Assembly (NCBI GenBank): GCA_910577075.1
Contig: CAJTKV010000027.1
Location: 3,950-27,743 of the forward strand
DNA from: an uncultured Bacilli bacterium
Lineage (GTDB): Bacteria > Bacillota_I > Bacilli_A > RF39 > UBA660
Direction of reading: 5' to 3'
DNA length: 23,794 bases
Shown one piece after another: positions 15,493 through 23,703 of the stretch (position 1 is the first letter of the stretch; the number at the start of each line of letters is the position of its first letter). Made by a program: the position numbers and the translations under genes. Below the pieces are notes generated by a model. The model was given only the letters and a program-made list of their open reading frames with translations, made no database searches and was not told the origin of the DNA.

Positions 15493-15834
15493 ATGAAGAA
15501 ATACTTAAGTGTAATTTTAGTACCAGTGCTGTTCTTAATTTTAATGCCCCTTATTTTTTCGCTCATCAATCTCTTTGATATTGAAATAAAAAAGTTTTTT
15601 TACCTAGGCAGCATTATCCTTATGACTCTAGTAACCGGTATTATTCTTGGATTGAATACGCCAAACAAAGCTTACCTTAAGGGATTAATACTTGGAGCAA
15701 TTATGTCGGTCATGATGTTTTTACTCAGTTTATTATTGCGAAGCAACTTTAGTATATATACCATCGTCTATTATTTGATTATTATAGTATCGGCCATGAT
15801 GGGCTCTATTATTGGAATAACCAAAAAAAGATAA
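15493..15834 (+). CDS. Four-helix membrane protein, TIGR04086/YrzE-like
   Basis: 113 residues with four hydrophobic segments (about 7-27, 35-54, 62-82, 88-107) and a basic end (TKKR). Length, four-helix layout and features such as YLKGLILGAIMS before the third helix and a Gly-rich last helix (MMGSIIGI) fit the TIGR04086 family (B. subtilis YrzE). In Bacillus that gene lies near comN, spoVB, relA and dtd, and homologues of all four are within 4.3 kb here, which supports the call. Function is unknown. AGGTGAT lies just before the ATG. Confidence 0.7.
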   Translation: MKKYLSVILVPVLFLILMPLIFSLINLFDIEIKKFFYLGSIILMTLVTGIILGLNTPNKAYLKGLILGAIMSVMMFLLSLLLRSNFSIYTIVYYLIIIVSAMMGSIIGITKKR

Positions 15835-15852
15835 GTAATCTTACTTATCTTT
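15823..15852 (-). terminator. Strong terminator between converging genes, mainly for dtd
   Basis: A perfect 12-bp stem (AAAGATAAGTAA/TTACTTATCTTT). Read on the minus strand it ends in seven T. On the + strand only three T follow, so it is weaker for the YrzE-like gene. Both genes' ends lie inside it. Confidence 0.88.
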
Positions 15853-16284
15853 CGAATCAATTATTATGGTAACTGGACCATCATTTAAAATATTTACTTT
15901 CATGTCAGCTCCAAAAACTCCAGGATATGTTTCGACATATTCTTTTAATTTGCTATTAAATAGATTATATAGTTTTAAAGCATCATCACCCTTCATGGCA
16001 TTGATATAACTCGGCCTATTGCCATTTTTCGTCTCGGCTTGCAAGGTAAATTGGGAAATTGATAAAATACTCCCACCAACATCTAAAATAGATTTATTCA
16101 TAACACCACTATCATCATCAAATATTCTTAAATTCACGACCTTTTTAACTAAATAATCAATATCTGCCTCTGTATCATCATTATGAATGCCCACTAAGAT
16201 AACTAATCCCTTGTCTATTTCATTAATTAGCTTATTATCAACCGATACACTTGAGTGTTTACTTCGTTGTACTACTACTTTCAT
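15841..16284 (-). CDS. dtd: D-aminoacyl-tRNA deacylase
   Basis: 147 residues, the usual length. Dtd hydrolyses D-amino acids (and glycine mischarged on tRNA-Ala) from tRNA, protecting translation. The two signature motifs are present: SQFTL (about 76-80) and NDGPVT (about 133-138), which meet across the dimer to form the active site. The N terminus MKVVVQRSKHSSVSVD matches the family. Its ATG overlaps the rel stop codon (TAATG at 16284), so translation is coupled. The rel-dtd pairing is conserved across Bacillota. Identification is secure. Confidence 0.96.
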   Translation of the reverse strand: MKVVVQRSKHSSVSVDNKLINEIDKGLVILVGIHNDDTEADIDYLVKKVVNLRIFDDDSGVMNKSILDVGGSILSISQFTLQAETKNGNRPSYINAMKGDDALKLYNLFNSKLKEYVETYPGVFGADMKVNILNDGPVTIIIDSKDK

Positions 16285-18437
16285 TAATACCTCTTCACCT
16301 CATCAATAAAATTTAAAGCTCGCAAATCGACAATAAATTGCTCTAGATCATCTTTATTCTTAACCTTTAATAAAAGATCATACATAATACTGCCATTGCG
16401 TTTTATCTCATTCATGCTCGTCACATTAATACCACGAACTGTAGCTTTTGCCACAATATCGACTAAACTGTTATTTATTCCATTTGTTAGAATAGTAATC
16501 TTAGAGACATATTGCTTAACATCATCACTCTTATGTTCGTTCCACTCAACATCAATCAAACGCGTCGTCATATCTTTAACATTAATGCAATCTTTCTTGT
16601 GAACAGTTATTCCCTGTCCCTTTGTAATATATCCAATAATATCATCGCCATAGACTGGTTTACAACAACTAGCAAGATTGACCAATATATCATCACATCC
16701 CGAAACTATAACATCATTTTTATAGTTTTCTTTAATTTGGGAATTATTATTCATTACCTTATCTAAAAGTAAATCTTGAACATTTCTCTTATCCTCATAC
16801 AATAACTCCACAATATAAAGTGGTGTATACCTTAAAGATCCAATAAGCAAGAATACTTCTTCTAAAGAACCAACCTTTAAATCCTTAAACAACTTCTCTT
16901 GCCTTTCCTCCGTCATGGCATCGGCAAAAGAAATCTTCTGTCTTCTTAATTCTCTTTCGAATAATTCTCTTCCTCGCGTAATATATTCTTCGCGATCTTG
17001 TTTAGAAAAGAACGAGCGAATGCGGTTTTTCGCCGTTGTTGTCTTGACAAATTTAATCCAATCCTTATTTGGCTGAGAATCCTTATTAGTCATGATTTTT
17101 ATAATATCATTATCTTGCAATTTATAATCTAATGGTACCATCTGATCATTTACGATTGCGCCAACCGTCGTATCTCCCACTTTAGAGTGAATGCGATAGG
17201 CAAAATCAATAGGACTTGAACCATCCGGCAATTCAACGACATCGCCCTTTGGCGTATAGACATATATAGAATTACTCAATAATTCACCTGAGACATTATT
17301 GATAAAATCATCATTATCTGTAATCTCATCGGAATTTGCATCGATTATATTTCTAAACATCTGAAGCTTTTGCTCCATGACATTTTGAATATGTTTAGAG
17401 TTCTTTTCTTTATAAGACCAATGCGAAGCTACACCATGTTCGGCAATTTCATTCATCTCTTTAGTTCTTACCTGTACTTCAATAGGATAGCCATTAATTC
17501 CGAATACTCCCGTATGCAATGATTGATAAGAATTTCCCTTAGGCATGGCAATATAATCCTTAAAGCGCTTAGGAATAGGTCGATAAAGCGAATGAATCAA
17601 TCCAATTATTAAATAGCACTCACTTTCCTCCTCACAGATAATTCTTATTCCTAAAATATCGTAAATATCCTTCCATTTTTTACCGTTAGAAAGTTTGTTA
17701 TGTAAAGAAGAAACGCTTTTTACTCTTCCCTTTATTTCAAATTTTATATCATTATCTACTAATAACTCTGTAATATCGTCCATCATCTCATTTAGAACTT
17801 TATTAAGTTCCTCTCGAGGGGCAGGAAGTTCATTTTCAATTTCCTCATAAGTATCAGGTTTGATATATTTAAATGATAAATCCTCAAGCTCGCTTTTTAC
17901 CGAGTTTATTCCCAATCTATGTGCAATAGGAATTAAGACATTCCATGTTTCCATAGCTTTTTGTTTTTGTTTTTCGGGAGGTAATCCCTCATTGGTACGC
18001 AAATTGTGTAAACGACCAGCTAATTTCAAGATAATAACTCGCGCATCTTTCGAAAGAGCAACTAAGACCTTTCGCAAATATAGGCTAGCTGACTCGGAAT
18101 ATTCAATGAGATGCAAGCGATTAACTTTCGTCAAAGATTCAACAATATCCTTAACTTCTGTTCCAAATAGTTCTTCAATTTCTTCAAATGAAGACGAACC
18201 ATGATCTACAACTTCGTGTATTAAAGCTGAAACTACAGTTAAGACATCGGTATTTAAATTAGCCACAATAATTGCTACATTCAATGGGTGAACAATATAT
18301 TCTTCGCCATTCTTTCTCTTCATATCCTTATGTTGTTTACACGCAAAATCATAGGCCTTATTAACCAATTTTATATCGGCATCACTAAAGCCATTATCTG
18401 TTACAATCTCTAAAAGTTGTCTATATAATTCATCCAT
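16284..18437 (-). CDS. rel: RelA/SpoT-family (p)ppGpp enzyme with degenerate hydrolase site
   Basis: 717 residues, full length for a long RSH protein. Order: HD hydrolase domain (about 20-190), synthetase domain (about 230-340), TGS (about 390-450), helical region, Cys-Cys zinc-finger-like element (LASCCKP), and C-terminal ACT (about 640-717). Synthetase residues look intact: GRVK (237-240), IYDILGIR (Asp260), RFKDYIAMPKGNSYQSLHT (291-309) and EVQVRT (Glu320). In the hydrolase domain, LIHEVVDHG replaces the usual LLHDVVEDT and KLAGRLHN replaces KLADRLHN, so four normally conserved acidic positions are changed (Glu75, Asp78, His79, Gly141) while His50, His74 and Asn145 remain. It probably makes (p)ppGpp but may not degrade it. 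It overlaps the comN-like gene (TAATG at 18437) and dtd, forming one operon. Confidence 0.95.
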   Translation of the reverse strand: MDELYRQLLEIVTDNGFSDADIKLVNKAYDFACKQHKDMKRKNGEEYIVHPLNVAIIVANLNTDVLTVVSALIHEVVDHGSSSFEEIEELFGTEVKDIVESLTKVNRLHLIEYSESASLYLRKVLVALSKDARVIILKLAGRLHNLRTNEGLPPEKQKQKAMETWNVLIPIAHRLGINSVKSELEDLSFKYIKPDTYEEIENELPAPREELNKVLNEMMDDITELLVDNDIKFEIKGRVKSVSSLHNKLSNGKKWKDIYDILGIRIICEEESECYLIIGLIHSLYRPIPKRFKDYIAMPKGNSYQSLHTGVFGINGYPIEVQVRTKEMNEIAEHGVASHWSYKEKNSKHIQNVMEQKLQMFRNIIDANSDEITDNDDFINNVSGELLSNSIYVYTPKGDVVELPDGSSPIDFAYRIHSKVGDTTVGAIVNDQMVPLDYKLQDNDIIKIMTNKDSQPNKDWIKFVKTTTAKNRIRSFFSKQDREEYITRGRELFERELRRQKISFADAMTEERQEKLFKDLKVGSLEEVFLLIGSLRYTPLYIVELLYEDKRNVQDLLLDKVMNNNSQIKENYKNDVIVSGCDDILVNLASCCKPVYGDDIIGYITKGQGITVHKKDCINVKDMTTRLIDVEWNEHKSDDVKQYVSKITILTNGINNSLVDIVAKATVRGINVTSMNEIKRNGSIMYDLLLKVKNKDDLEQFIVDLRALNFIDEVKRY

Positions 18438-18694
18438 TATTCATCATCCTTAATATTTAATTTTTTTAAAACATATTCTTCATAAATGCCATTATCCGTA
18501 TTTAAGACATCATCAACCATAGAGGCAATAGTCAATCCCTTGCCATTGCGCCATTTATTCTCTTTATTATAGTTCCATATATCTTTTTCCGTGACAATTT
18601 TTATTCCCGCTGCCATAAGTTCGTGTTTTTTTGTTCGAAGTGCTGGCTTAATTCTCTTATAAAGTTCTGTTTGACTATTTATTTTATTTTCCAT
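18437..18694 (-). CDS. ComN-like post-transcriptional regulator
   Basis: 85 residues, soluble. The pattern ALRTKKHELMAAGIK, then VTEKDIWNYNKENKWRNGK, then a V-x-D-(V/I)-L helix matches the Post_transcr_reg family typified by B. subtilis ComN, a small protein that affects late competence mRNA localisation near the division site. The neighbourhood (spoVB-like, yrzE-like, rel, dtd) agrees with the Bacillus order. The function in this organism need not involve competence; no competence genes are visible. AGGGTGA precedes the ATG. Its stop overlaps the rel start, making it the first gene of the operon. The call is from pattern and context. Confidence 0.7.
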   Translation of the reverse strand: MENKINSQTELYKRIKPALRTKKHELMAAGIKIVTEKDIWNYNKENKWRNGKGLTIASMVDDVLNTDNGIYEEYVLKKLNIKDDE

Positions 18695-18732
18695 CTTTTC
18701 ACCCTAATATTTCACATTCTACTTCATATATT

Positions 18733-18738
18733 ATTATA
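18733..18738 (-). promoter_or_regulatory. Candidate -10 box for the comN-rel-dtd operon
   Basis: TATAAT on the minus strand, about 40 bp before the first gene. The matching -35 position (TTTAAT) is poor. The 76-bp gap is shared with the diverging flippase gene, so both promoters must lie here. Confidence 0.4.
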
Positions 18739-18770
18739 TAACACTTAAATTTATTATTAAAGGAGAATTC

Positions 18771-20054
18771 ATGAAAAACGCATTTATAAAATCTACAGTT
18801 ATCCTAATGCTTGGTTCTTTAATTACCAAAGTACTGGGTTTCGTCATAAAAATTATATTTACTCGTATCATTGGTGAAGGCATTAATCTTTATTCTTTAA
18901 TCATGCCTACATATTCTCTTTTAATTGCCATTACTCAGCTAGGTCTTCCCTATGCCGTCAGTGCTATCATGGCTCGCAATAATTATCGGGGCATCAAAGT
19001 ATTTTCCTCCATTACTCCCATTGCCTTACTTTTTAATATTGTCATAATTGTCAGTGTCTTTATCTTTGCTCCCTATCTTGCTAACAATCTTCTTAAAAAT
19101 CCCGACGCCTATTATCCAATAATTTCTATTTGTTTCATTCTTCCCTTTACGACTATATCGGGAATCTTAAAGGGGTATTATTTCGGCAAACAAAATATGT
19201 TTCCCAATGCCATAAGCAATATCTTTGAACAAATTACCCGTCTTATTTTATTGCTCACTTTAATTCCCTTTTTAATGCGCTTTAATATCGTTGTCGCTGT
19301 TTCGGGATACATCATAATATCTGCCGCCAGTGAATTAGTTCAAATATTTATTTATCTCTTCTTTGCTCCTAAGAATTTAAAATTTACCTTACATGATATA
19401 AAGCCCAGCTATGAAGTTGCCACAAGCATCTTCGGAATCTCCATCCCCAATGTATCTGGTAGACTAATCGGCAATATCTGTTATTTCTTTGAACCAATTA
19501 TTCTCACTAATTTACTTCTTTTTGTCGGTTATTCCAACAATTTCATATTGAGTGAATATGGAATTTATAATGCCTATGTCATTCCCATACTCACTATGCC
19601 ATCTTTCTTTACTCTAGCGCTCAATACCACTTTAATTCCCGAGATATCCAAAAATTATCGCGATAAATCTCATGTGAGAAAGCGTCTCATTCAAAGTCTC
19701 ATAATATCTGGACTTATCGGGCTCCTTTTTTGTATTTATATTTTCTTCCAAGGAGATTTTATTTTAAAAGTCCTCTATGCCACAGATAAGGGAAGTGAAT
19801 ATTTAAAAGTGCTAAGTATATTTTTCCCTCTATTTTATCTCGAAGGTCCTCTAGTTAGTACTCTGCAAGGATTAAATATGTCGGCCTATACTATGAAAGT
19901 AACTCTTATTGGCTGCATCATAAAACTCCTATCTATGGCTGTTCTTTGTCTATTTAGCATTGGCATCTATTCCCTCATAATTTCGGAAATAATCGACATC
20001 ATCATCGTTATTTCCCTAAACAGTCATAAACTCCATCAATTAAATTATTTATAA
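18771..20054 (+). CDS. SpoVB/MurJ-type lipid flippase (MOP superfamily)
   Basis: 427 residues, about 12 membrane segments. The start, FIKSTVILMLGSLITKVLGF followed by FTRIIGEGINLYSLIMPTYSLLIAITQLGLPYAVS, matches the SpoVB group of polysaccharide/lipid II flippases closely. These move undecaprenyl-linked sugar precursors across the membrane, for wall or spore cortex synthesis. Typical SpoVB has about 510-520 residues and 14 helices, so roughly the last two helices are missing, as in some MOP relatives. The C terminus ends cleanly at a TAA and overlaps the opposing gene by 6 bp. AAGGAG lies 5 nt before the ATG. No sporulation genes are visible, so general wall synthesis is the more cautious reading. 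Confidence 0.88.
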   Translation: MKNAFIKSTVILMLGSLITKVLGFVIKIIFTRIIGEGINLYSLIMPTYSLLIAITQLGLPYAVSAIMARNNYRGIKVFSSITPIALLFNIVIIVSVFIFAPYLANNLLKNPDAYYPIISICFILPFTTISGILKGYYFGKQNMFPNAISNIFEQITRLILLLTLIPFLMRFNIVVAVSGYIIISAASELVQIFIYLFFAPKNLKFTLHDIKPSYEVATSIFGISIPNVSGRLIGNICYFFEPIILTNLLLFVGYSNNFILSEYGIYNAYVIPILTMPSFFTLALNTTLIPEISKNYRDKSHVRKRLIQSLIISGLIGLLFCIYIFFQGDFILKVLYATDKGSEYLKVLSIFFPLFYLEGPLVSTLQGLNMSAYTMKVTLIGCIIKLLSMAVLCLFSIGIYSLIISEIIDIIIVISLNSHKLHQLNYL

Positions 20055-21122
20055 ATCACTTTGAAATTTTCCTATATCAGTCACATTCATAGCAAAATAA
20101 GGTAAATCCTTATTTTTTTCAATTATAAACAAGCTAAAATCACTTGTCAGATAAAAAAGACGCGTATCTTTATCTAGTAATTCTTCCTGCATTGCTATGG
20201 CATCTTTATCCATTAATTTATCGCCCCTAGCATCCAATTTAAACGATGTATCGCGAATTATTTTGCCAATTTTTTCATATTCCTTTGTAAGAGGCAATTC
20301 TACACCATTTAAATCGTCAATTTCCTCATAATTATGAAAGCTAATTACAGGAACCTTTAGTTCGTCATTTTTGCCAAACACTAAAGATCCATCATAGGAT
20401 TCTGTATTCTTTTGAATATTTTGATATACCTCCAAGAAATTATTCCCTTTTGCTCCACGCGATAAGATAACCTCATCATCAGATGTCGTTATTAGTTTTA
20501 TAGCAAAATTATTGATATCTTTGTAATATAAAACCCTTATCTGTTCTCTTATCTTTTTATTTCCATTTTTCTTTAAGCCAAAATATGCAACTCCATCCTT
20601 ATTCTTAAACATCTCTTTATCTAAATTCTGAAATTTATATTTAAACTTTAAATTTTTATATAATGCCGAATACATATAGTATTCTTCGCCATTCCAATCC
20701 ACATTATCTATAATTTCAGAATTCATATTGAATTTTTTCTTTAAATCTTTGGCTATGGCATTTTTTAATTCTTCCGTTGCATACCCATATTTATTATAAT
20801 AAGCATCACTTTTTAAATTAGTCTTTGTAAAAGTCTTCTTATTCAAATTATCAATTAATTTTTTGTTTTTAGAACTGATATTCTTGATATTCTCTGAATC
20901 CATTTCATCTGTTAAAGCATTCCATAATAAGTTAAAATTAGCACTCCAGTAATCATTCTTTTTAAAATTATCTTCTAAAGATAATACAATTGAAGAAGTT
21001 CCACCATTCCTTGGTATATTCGCATTTTTCGTTAAAAAGCCACTATAACGTATTCCTATATATATAACCAGAATAGTTAGTAATGCCACTAATATTCTAT
21101 GTAGTTTCAAGTTCTTTTTCAT
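20049..21122 (-). CDS. Membrane-anchored extracytoplasmic protein, unknown (weak serpin resemblance)
   Basis: 357 residues from the ATG at 21122; an in-frame GTG at 21131 is part of the Shine-Dalgarno AGGTGA and is not the likely start. A basic N terminus (KKNLKLHR) precedes a hydrophobic segment (about 10-24), a signal anchor or uncleaved signal; no lipobox Cys. The remainder is Lys/Asn/Asp-rich and probably outside. Some stretches recall serpins in order: YSALYKNLKFKYKFQNLDKEMF like the serpin helix-F/strand-3A region, and a final FYLTSDFSLFIIEKNKDLPY like the serpin C-terminal strands. The resemblance is weak and no reactive loop is obvious. It has its own extended -10 promoter after the tig terminator. 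It meets the flippase gene tail to tail with a 6-bp overlap. Confidence 0.75.
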   Translation of the reverse strand: MKKNLKLHRILVALLTILVIYIGIRYSGFLTKNANIPRNGGTSSIVLSLEDNFKKNDYWSANFNLLWNALTDEMDSENIKNISSKNKKLIDNLNKKTFTKTNLKSDAYYNKYGYATEELKNAIAKDLKKKFNMNSEIIDNVDWNGEEYYMYSALYKNLKFKYKFQNLDKEMFKNKDGVAYFGLKKNGNKKIREQIRVLYYKDINNFAIKLITTSDDEVILSRGAKGNNFLEVYQNIQKNTESYDGSLVFGKNDELKVPVISFHNYEEIDDLNGVELPLTKEYEKIGKIIRDTSFKLDARGDKLMDKDAIAMQEELLDKDTRLFYLTSDFSLFIIEKNKDLPYFAMNVTDIGKFQSDL

Positions 21123-21139
21123 ACTTCTCACCTATAATT

Positions 21140-21148
21140 ATTATATCA
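21140..21148 (-). promoter_or_regulatory. Extended -10 promoter for the anchored unknown protein
   Basis: On the minus strand TGATATAAT, that is TG-n-TATAAT, which can work without a good -35. The -35 position has only TTACTA. It lies between the tig terminator and the start codon. Confidence 0.65.
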
Positions 21149-21168
21149 CGTATAAAGGTCTTAGTAAT

Positions 21169-21193
21169 TAAAAAAGAGGATTTTTTAACCCTC
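21169..21193 (-). terminator. Rho-independent terminator of tig
   Basis: On the minus strand a 7-bp stem (GAGGGTT/AATCCTC, one G-U pair) with a 4-A loop is followed by six T. The stop codon (21185-21187) lies at the loop. Confidence 0.82.
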
Positions 21194-22429
21194 CTTAACA
21201 ATTTCAATTGCTTTACGCATTTCAAGATCATATTTGATCATTTCTTCGCCACCAATAGCACTTAGGAATTCATCTTCCTTCATTTCATATTGCTCAGAAG
21301 CCTTCTTTATTTCCTCTTTTATTTCTTCATCAGTTACTTTGATCTTTTCCTTCTTTACGATTTCTTCAAGTAGGTATCTAGTCTTAATACGCGCAATAGC
21401 TTGTGGCTTCATCATATTTTCGACATCTTCCATCTTAGTTCCTGTAAAGCTTAAATATTGTTCTAAAGTAACACCTTGCATTTGTAATTCTTGTCTATAT
21501 TGATTTAACATTCTCTTAACTTCTGAATCAATAATCTCATTATTAATATCAACTTTCATATTGTCAGTAGCTTTATGTAATAATTCATCTATAAACTTAT
21601 CTTCAGCTTGATGTTCTTTTTGATGCATCATTTCCTCTTCAACATGCTCTTTTAATTTTTCAATGGAATCGACACCTTCAATACCTAAATCATCAAAGAA
21701 ATCTTTATTAATCTCTGGTTTGATTCTCTCTTTAATTTCTCTTACAGTAACTGTAAAAGTGACATCTTTACCCTTAAGTTCTGGAGTATAATCTTCTGGG
21801 AATGTCAATTTTAATTCCTTAGTCTCATCGACCTTCATTCCTACAACACCTTCTTCAAATCCCGGTATAAAGGAATGACTACCGATTTCTAATGAATAAT
21901 TTTTACCACTTCCGCCATCTAATGGTTTGCCATCGACAACACCATCAAAGTCAATAACAGCTGTATTTCCCTCTACGACAGTTCCATCTTTTTTATTGAC
22001 GATCTCTGCCATATGTTCTTTAATATGTTCAATTTCATGTTCAATTTCTTCATCTGTAACTTTAACTTTTTCCTTCTTTACTCCCAGTTTCTTGTAATCT
22101 CCTAGAGTAATTTCTGGTCTTCCAATCATAGTGAATACGAAGACAGCGGCCTCCTTAGTTACACTTTCAATACTTACATTTGGCTCGCAAACAATTTCCA
22201 TATCGGCATCATCAAAAGCTTTCTTATAGGCATCTTCAATCGCGATATCGCAAGCATCCATAAATAAGGCTTCAATACCCACTTTTTTGATATATACATC
22301 CTTTGGGCAAGCACCTTTTCTAAAGCCATCTACTTTGATATCCTTTTTCTTCTTAGTAAAGGCTTTATCTAGGGCATCTTGCCACTCTTTACCTTTAACT
22401 TCAATTTTTATTTCTTTAACGTTTTTCAT
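21185..22429 (-). CDS. tig: Trigger factor (ribosome-associated chaperone)
   Basis: 414 residues, slightly short of the usual 425-435. Trigger factor binds the ribosome exit tunnel and shields nascent chains. The N-terminal ribosome-binding domain carries GFRKGACP (about 35-42), matching the GFRxGxxP signature, with Ala in place of the usual Lys after the second Gly. A central FKBP-type prolyl isomerase domain follows (about 150-235: IDFDGVVDGKPLDGG ... FIPGFEEGVVGM), then the helical C-terminal arms. The start is clear at MKNVKEIKIEV. It has a good promoter (22460-22488) and its own terminator. Ribosome site is weak (AAAGAG). Confidence 0.96.
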   Translation of the reverse strand: MKNVKEIKIEVKGKEWQDALDKAFTKKKKDIKVDGFRKGACPKDVYIKKVGIEALFMDACDIAIEDAYKKAFDDADMEIVCEPNVSIESVTKEAAVFVFTMIGRPEITLGDYKKLGVKKEKVKVTDEEIEHEIEHIKEHMAEIVNKKDGTVVEGNTAVIDFDGVVDGKPLDGGSGKNYSLEIGSHSFIPGFEEGVVGMKVDETKELKLTFPEDYTPELKGKDVTFTVTVREIKERIKPEINKDFFDDLGIEGVDSIEKLKEHVEEEMMHQKEHQAEDKFIDELLHKATDNMKVDINNEIIDSEVKRMLNQYRQELQMQGVTLEQYLSFTGTKMEDVENMMKPQAIARIKTRYLLEEIVKKEKIKVTDEEIKEEIKKASEQYEMKEDEFLSAIGGEEMIKYDLEMRKAIEIVKEG

Positions 22430-22459
22430 TTAATCATCTCTTTCATTAATCTACTTGAT

Positions 22460-22488
22460 ATTATATATTAAAAGCCCCCTTAAATCAA
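22460..22488 (-). promoter_or_regulatory. Promoter of tig
   Basis: On the minus strand TTGATT (22488-22483), 17-bp spacer, TATAAT (22465-22460). Confidence 0.8.
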
Positions 22489-22546
22489 GGAAAGATTAAA
22501 GATTTTTTGCTATTTTACTCTTTCATGTTTAAAATAGTTCTTTTTA

Positions 22547-22572
22547 CAAAAAAAGAATAGTCTTACTATTCT
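22547..22572 (-). terminator. Rho-independent terminator of the rimM-trmD unit
   Basis: On the minus strand a perfect 8-bp stem (AGAATAGT/ACTATTCT) with a 3-nt loop is followed by seven T. It separates this unit from tig. Confidence 0.88.
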
Positions 22573-22576
22573 AATA

Positions 22577-23029
22577 TTATAACGATCTTCCTTTTTCTAC
22601 TTCATAATTAAGTTTATTGCGATACGATATCATTGCTAGTTTCTGACGAACTTGATTATCTAAGAAGGCAAGTTTATCAATATAATCACGGTATTCTTCC
22701 ATCTCTAATTCCTTTTTATATTGAATCTCTACTACCGATCTTAAGCGAGCCACTTCATCAAGTAAGATCATAAAGTCTCCCTCATCACAGTCCTCTTCAT
22801 CTTGGTATAAAAATTGAAGTATTATTTGTGATAATCTTTCAAACTTCTTTTGAAATTTGCGCGTTAAAAGATAATTTATCATTTTATGGTTATAGATAGT
22901 TACCGTTCTCACATTAATATAGGGAGCATTTTCCTTTTGTTTCGGATTAAATTTATATCCATCAAGATCATATTCCATATATTCGATATCTTTAACCCTA
23001 TCGTCTCTTTTTAACAAATAAATACTCAT
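22577..23029 (-). CDS. Conserved-looking cytoplasmic protein of unknown function after trmD
   Basis: 150 residues, soluble and rich in charged and aromatic residues, without signal or membrane segment. The first 45 residues look beta-rich (YINVRTVTIYNHKMINYLL); the rest is helical, with a coiled-coil-like stretch (EIQYKKELEMEEYRDYIDKL). I do not recognise a family. A strong AGGAGG 7 nt before the ATG overlaps the end of trmD (11-bp gap), so it is translated as the last gene of the rimM-trmD operon and ends at a strong terminator. The trmD downstream slot usually holds rplS, which is absent here. Operon position hints at a link to tRNA or ribosome biology, but that is only context. Confidence 0.75.
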   Translation of the reverse strand: MSIYLLKRDDRVKDIEYMEYDLDGYKFNPKQKENAPYINVRTVTIYNHKMINYLLTRKFQKKFERLSQIILQFLYQDEEDCDEGDFMILLDEVARLRSVVEIQYKKELEMEEYRDYIDKLAFLDNQVRQKLAMISYRNKLNYEVEKGRSL

Positions 23030-23040
23030 TTTATACCTCC

Positions 23041-23703
23041 TTAATCTAATAAATCAGGCCTGTTCTTTTCGGTTTTCATCCTCGCTTGTTCGCGCCTCCA
23101 CTTTTCAATATTGGCGTGATGTCCACTTAATAATACTTCTGGAACGTCGAAACCATCAAACGAAGCTGGTTTAGTATATGTTGGATAATCTAATAAATTT
23201 TCTTTAAAAGATTCTTCTTCATAACTTTCCCTTTTTATTACTCCATCGAGCAAGCGAACTATTGCATCACTTACAACCATTGATGGTATTTCTCCTCCTG
23301 TTAAAACATAATCACCAATAGAAAGTTCCATATCGACATAATTTAATATTCGCTCATCAATTCCCTCATAATGACCACATATTAGTATTAAATGTTTCTC
23401 CTGACGCAAATCAAGAGCTATTTTTTGCTTAAACGGTCTTCCCGATGGCGTCATTAAAATGATCTTTGCTTCATCCGTCTTAATTGAATTTATGGCATCA
23501 ACTACGGGTTCAATCATCATAACCATTCCAGCACCTCCACCATAAGGCGTATCATCTACCTGCCCATAACTATTTTTGGCAAAATCGCGAATATTGACGA
23601 TATCAAAAGATACCTTACCCTTTTCAATAGCTCTTTTTATAATCGAAGTACTTAAAAAACCCTCAAACAACTCGGGAAACAAAGTCAAAATACTTATTCT
23701 CAT
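23041..23703 (-). CDS. trmD: tRNA (guanine-37-N1)-methyltransferase
   Basis: 220 residues. TrmD methylates N1 of G37 next to the anticodon, preventing frameshifting. The SPOUT trefoil-knot motifs are present: LILICGHYEGIDERI (about 115-130), and SIGDYVLTGGE (about 139-149), which bind S-adenosylmethionine, then LLDYPTYTKP. The N terminus (MRISILTLFPELF) and TPYGGGAGMVM match the family. The protein ends at RPDLLD, shorter at the C terminus than the roughly 240-250 residues of many TrmD. Its ATG overlaps the rimM stop (ATGA). Identification is secure. Confidence 0.97.
   Translation of the reverse strand: MRISILTLFPELFEGFLSTSIIKRAIEKGKVSFDIVNIRDFAKNSYGQVDDTPYGGGAGMVMMIEPVVDAINSIKTDEAKIILMTPSGRPFKQKIALDLRQEKHLILICGHYEGIDERILNYVDMELSIGDYVLTGGEIPSMVVSDAIVRLLDGVIKRESYEEESFKENLLDYPTYTKPASFDGFDVPEVLLSGHHANIEKWRREQARMKTEKNRPDLLD

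Noticed and set aside
16396..16766. Open frames on the + strand within rel.
   Set aside because: Antisense shadows of a well-identified gene with no initiation signals.
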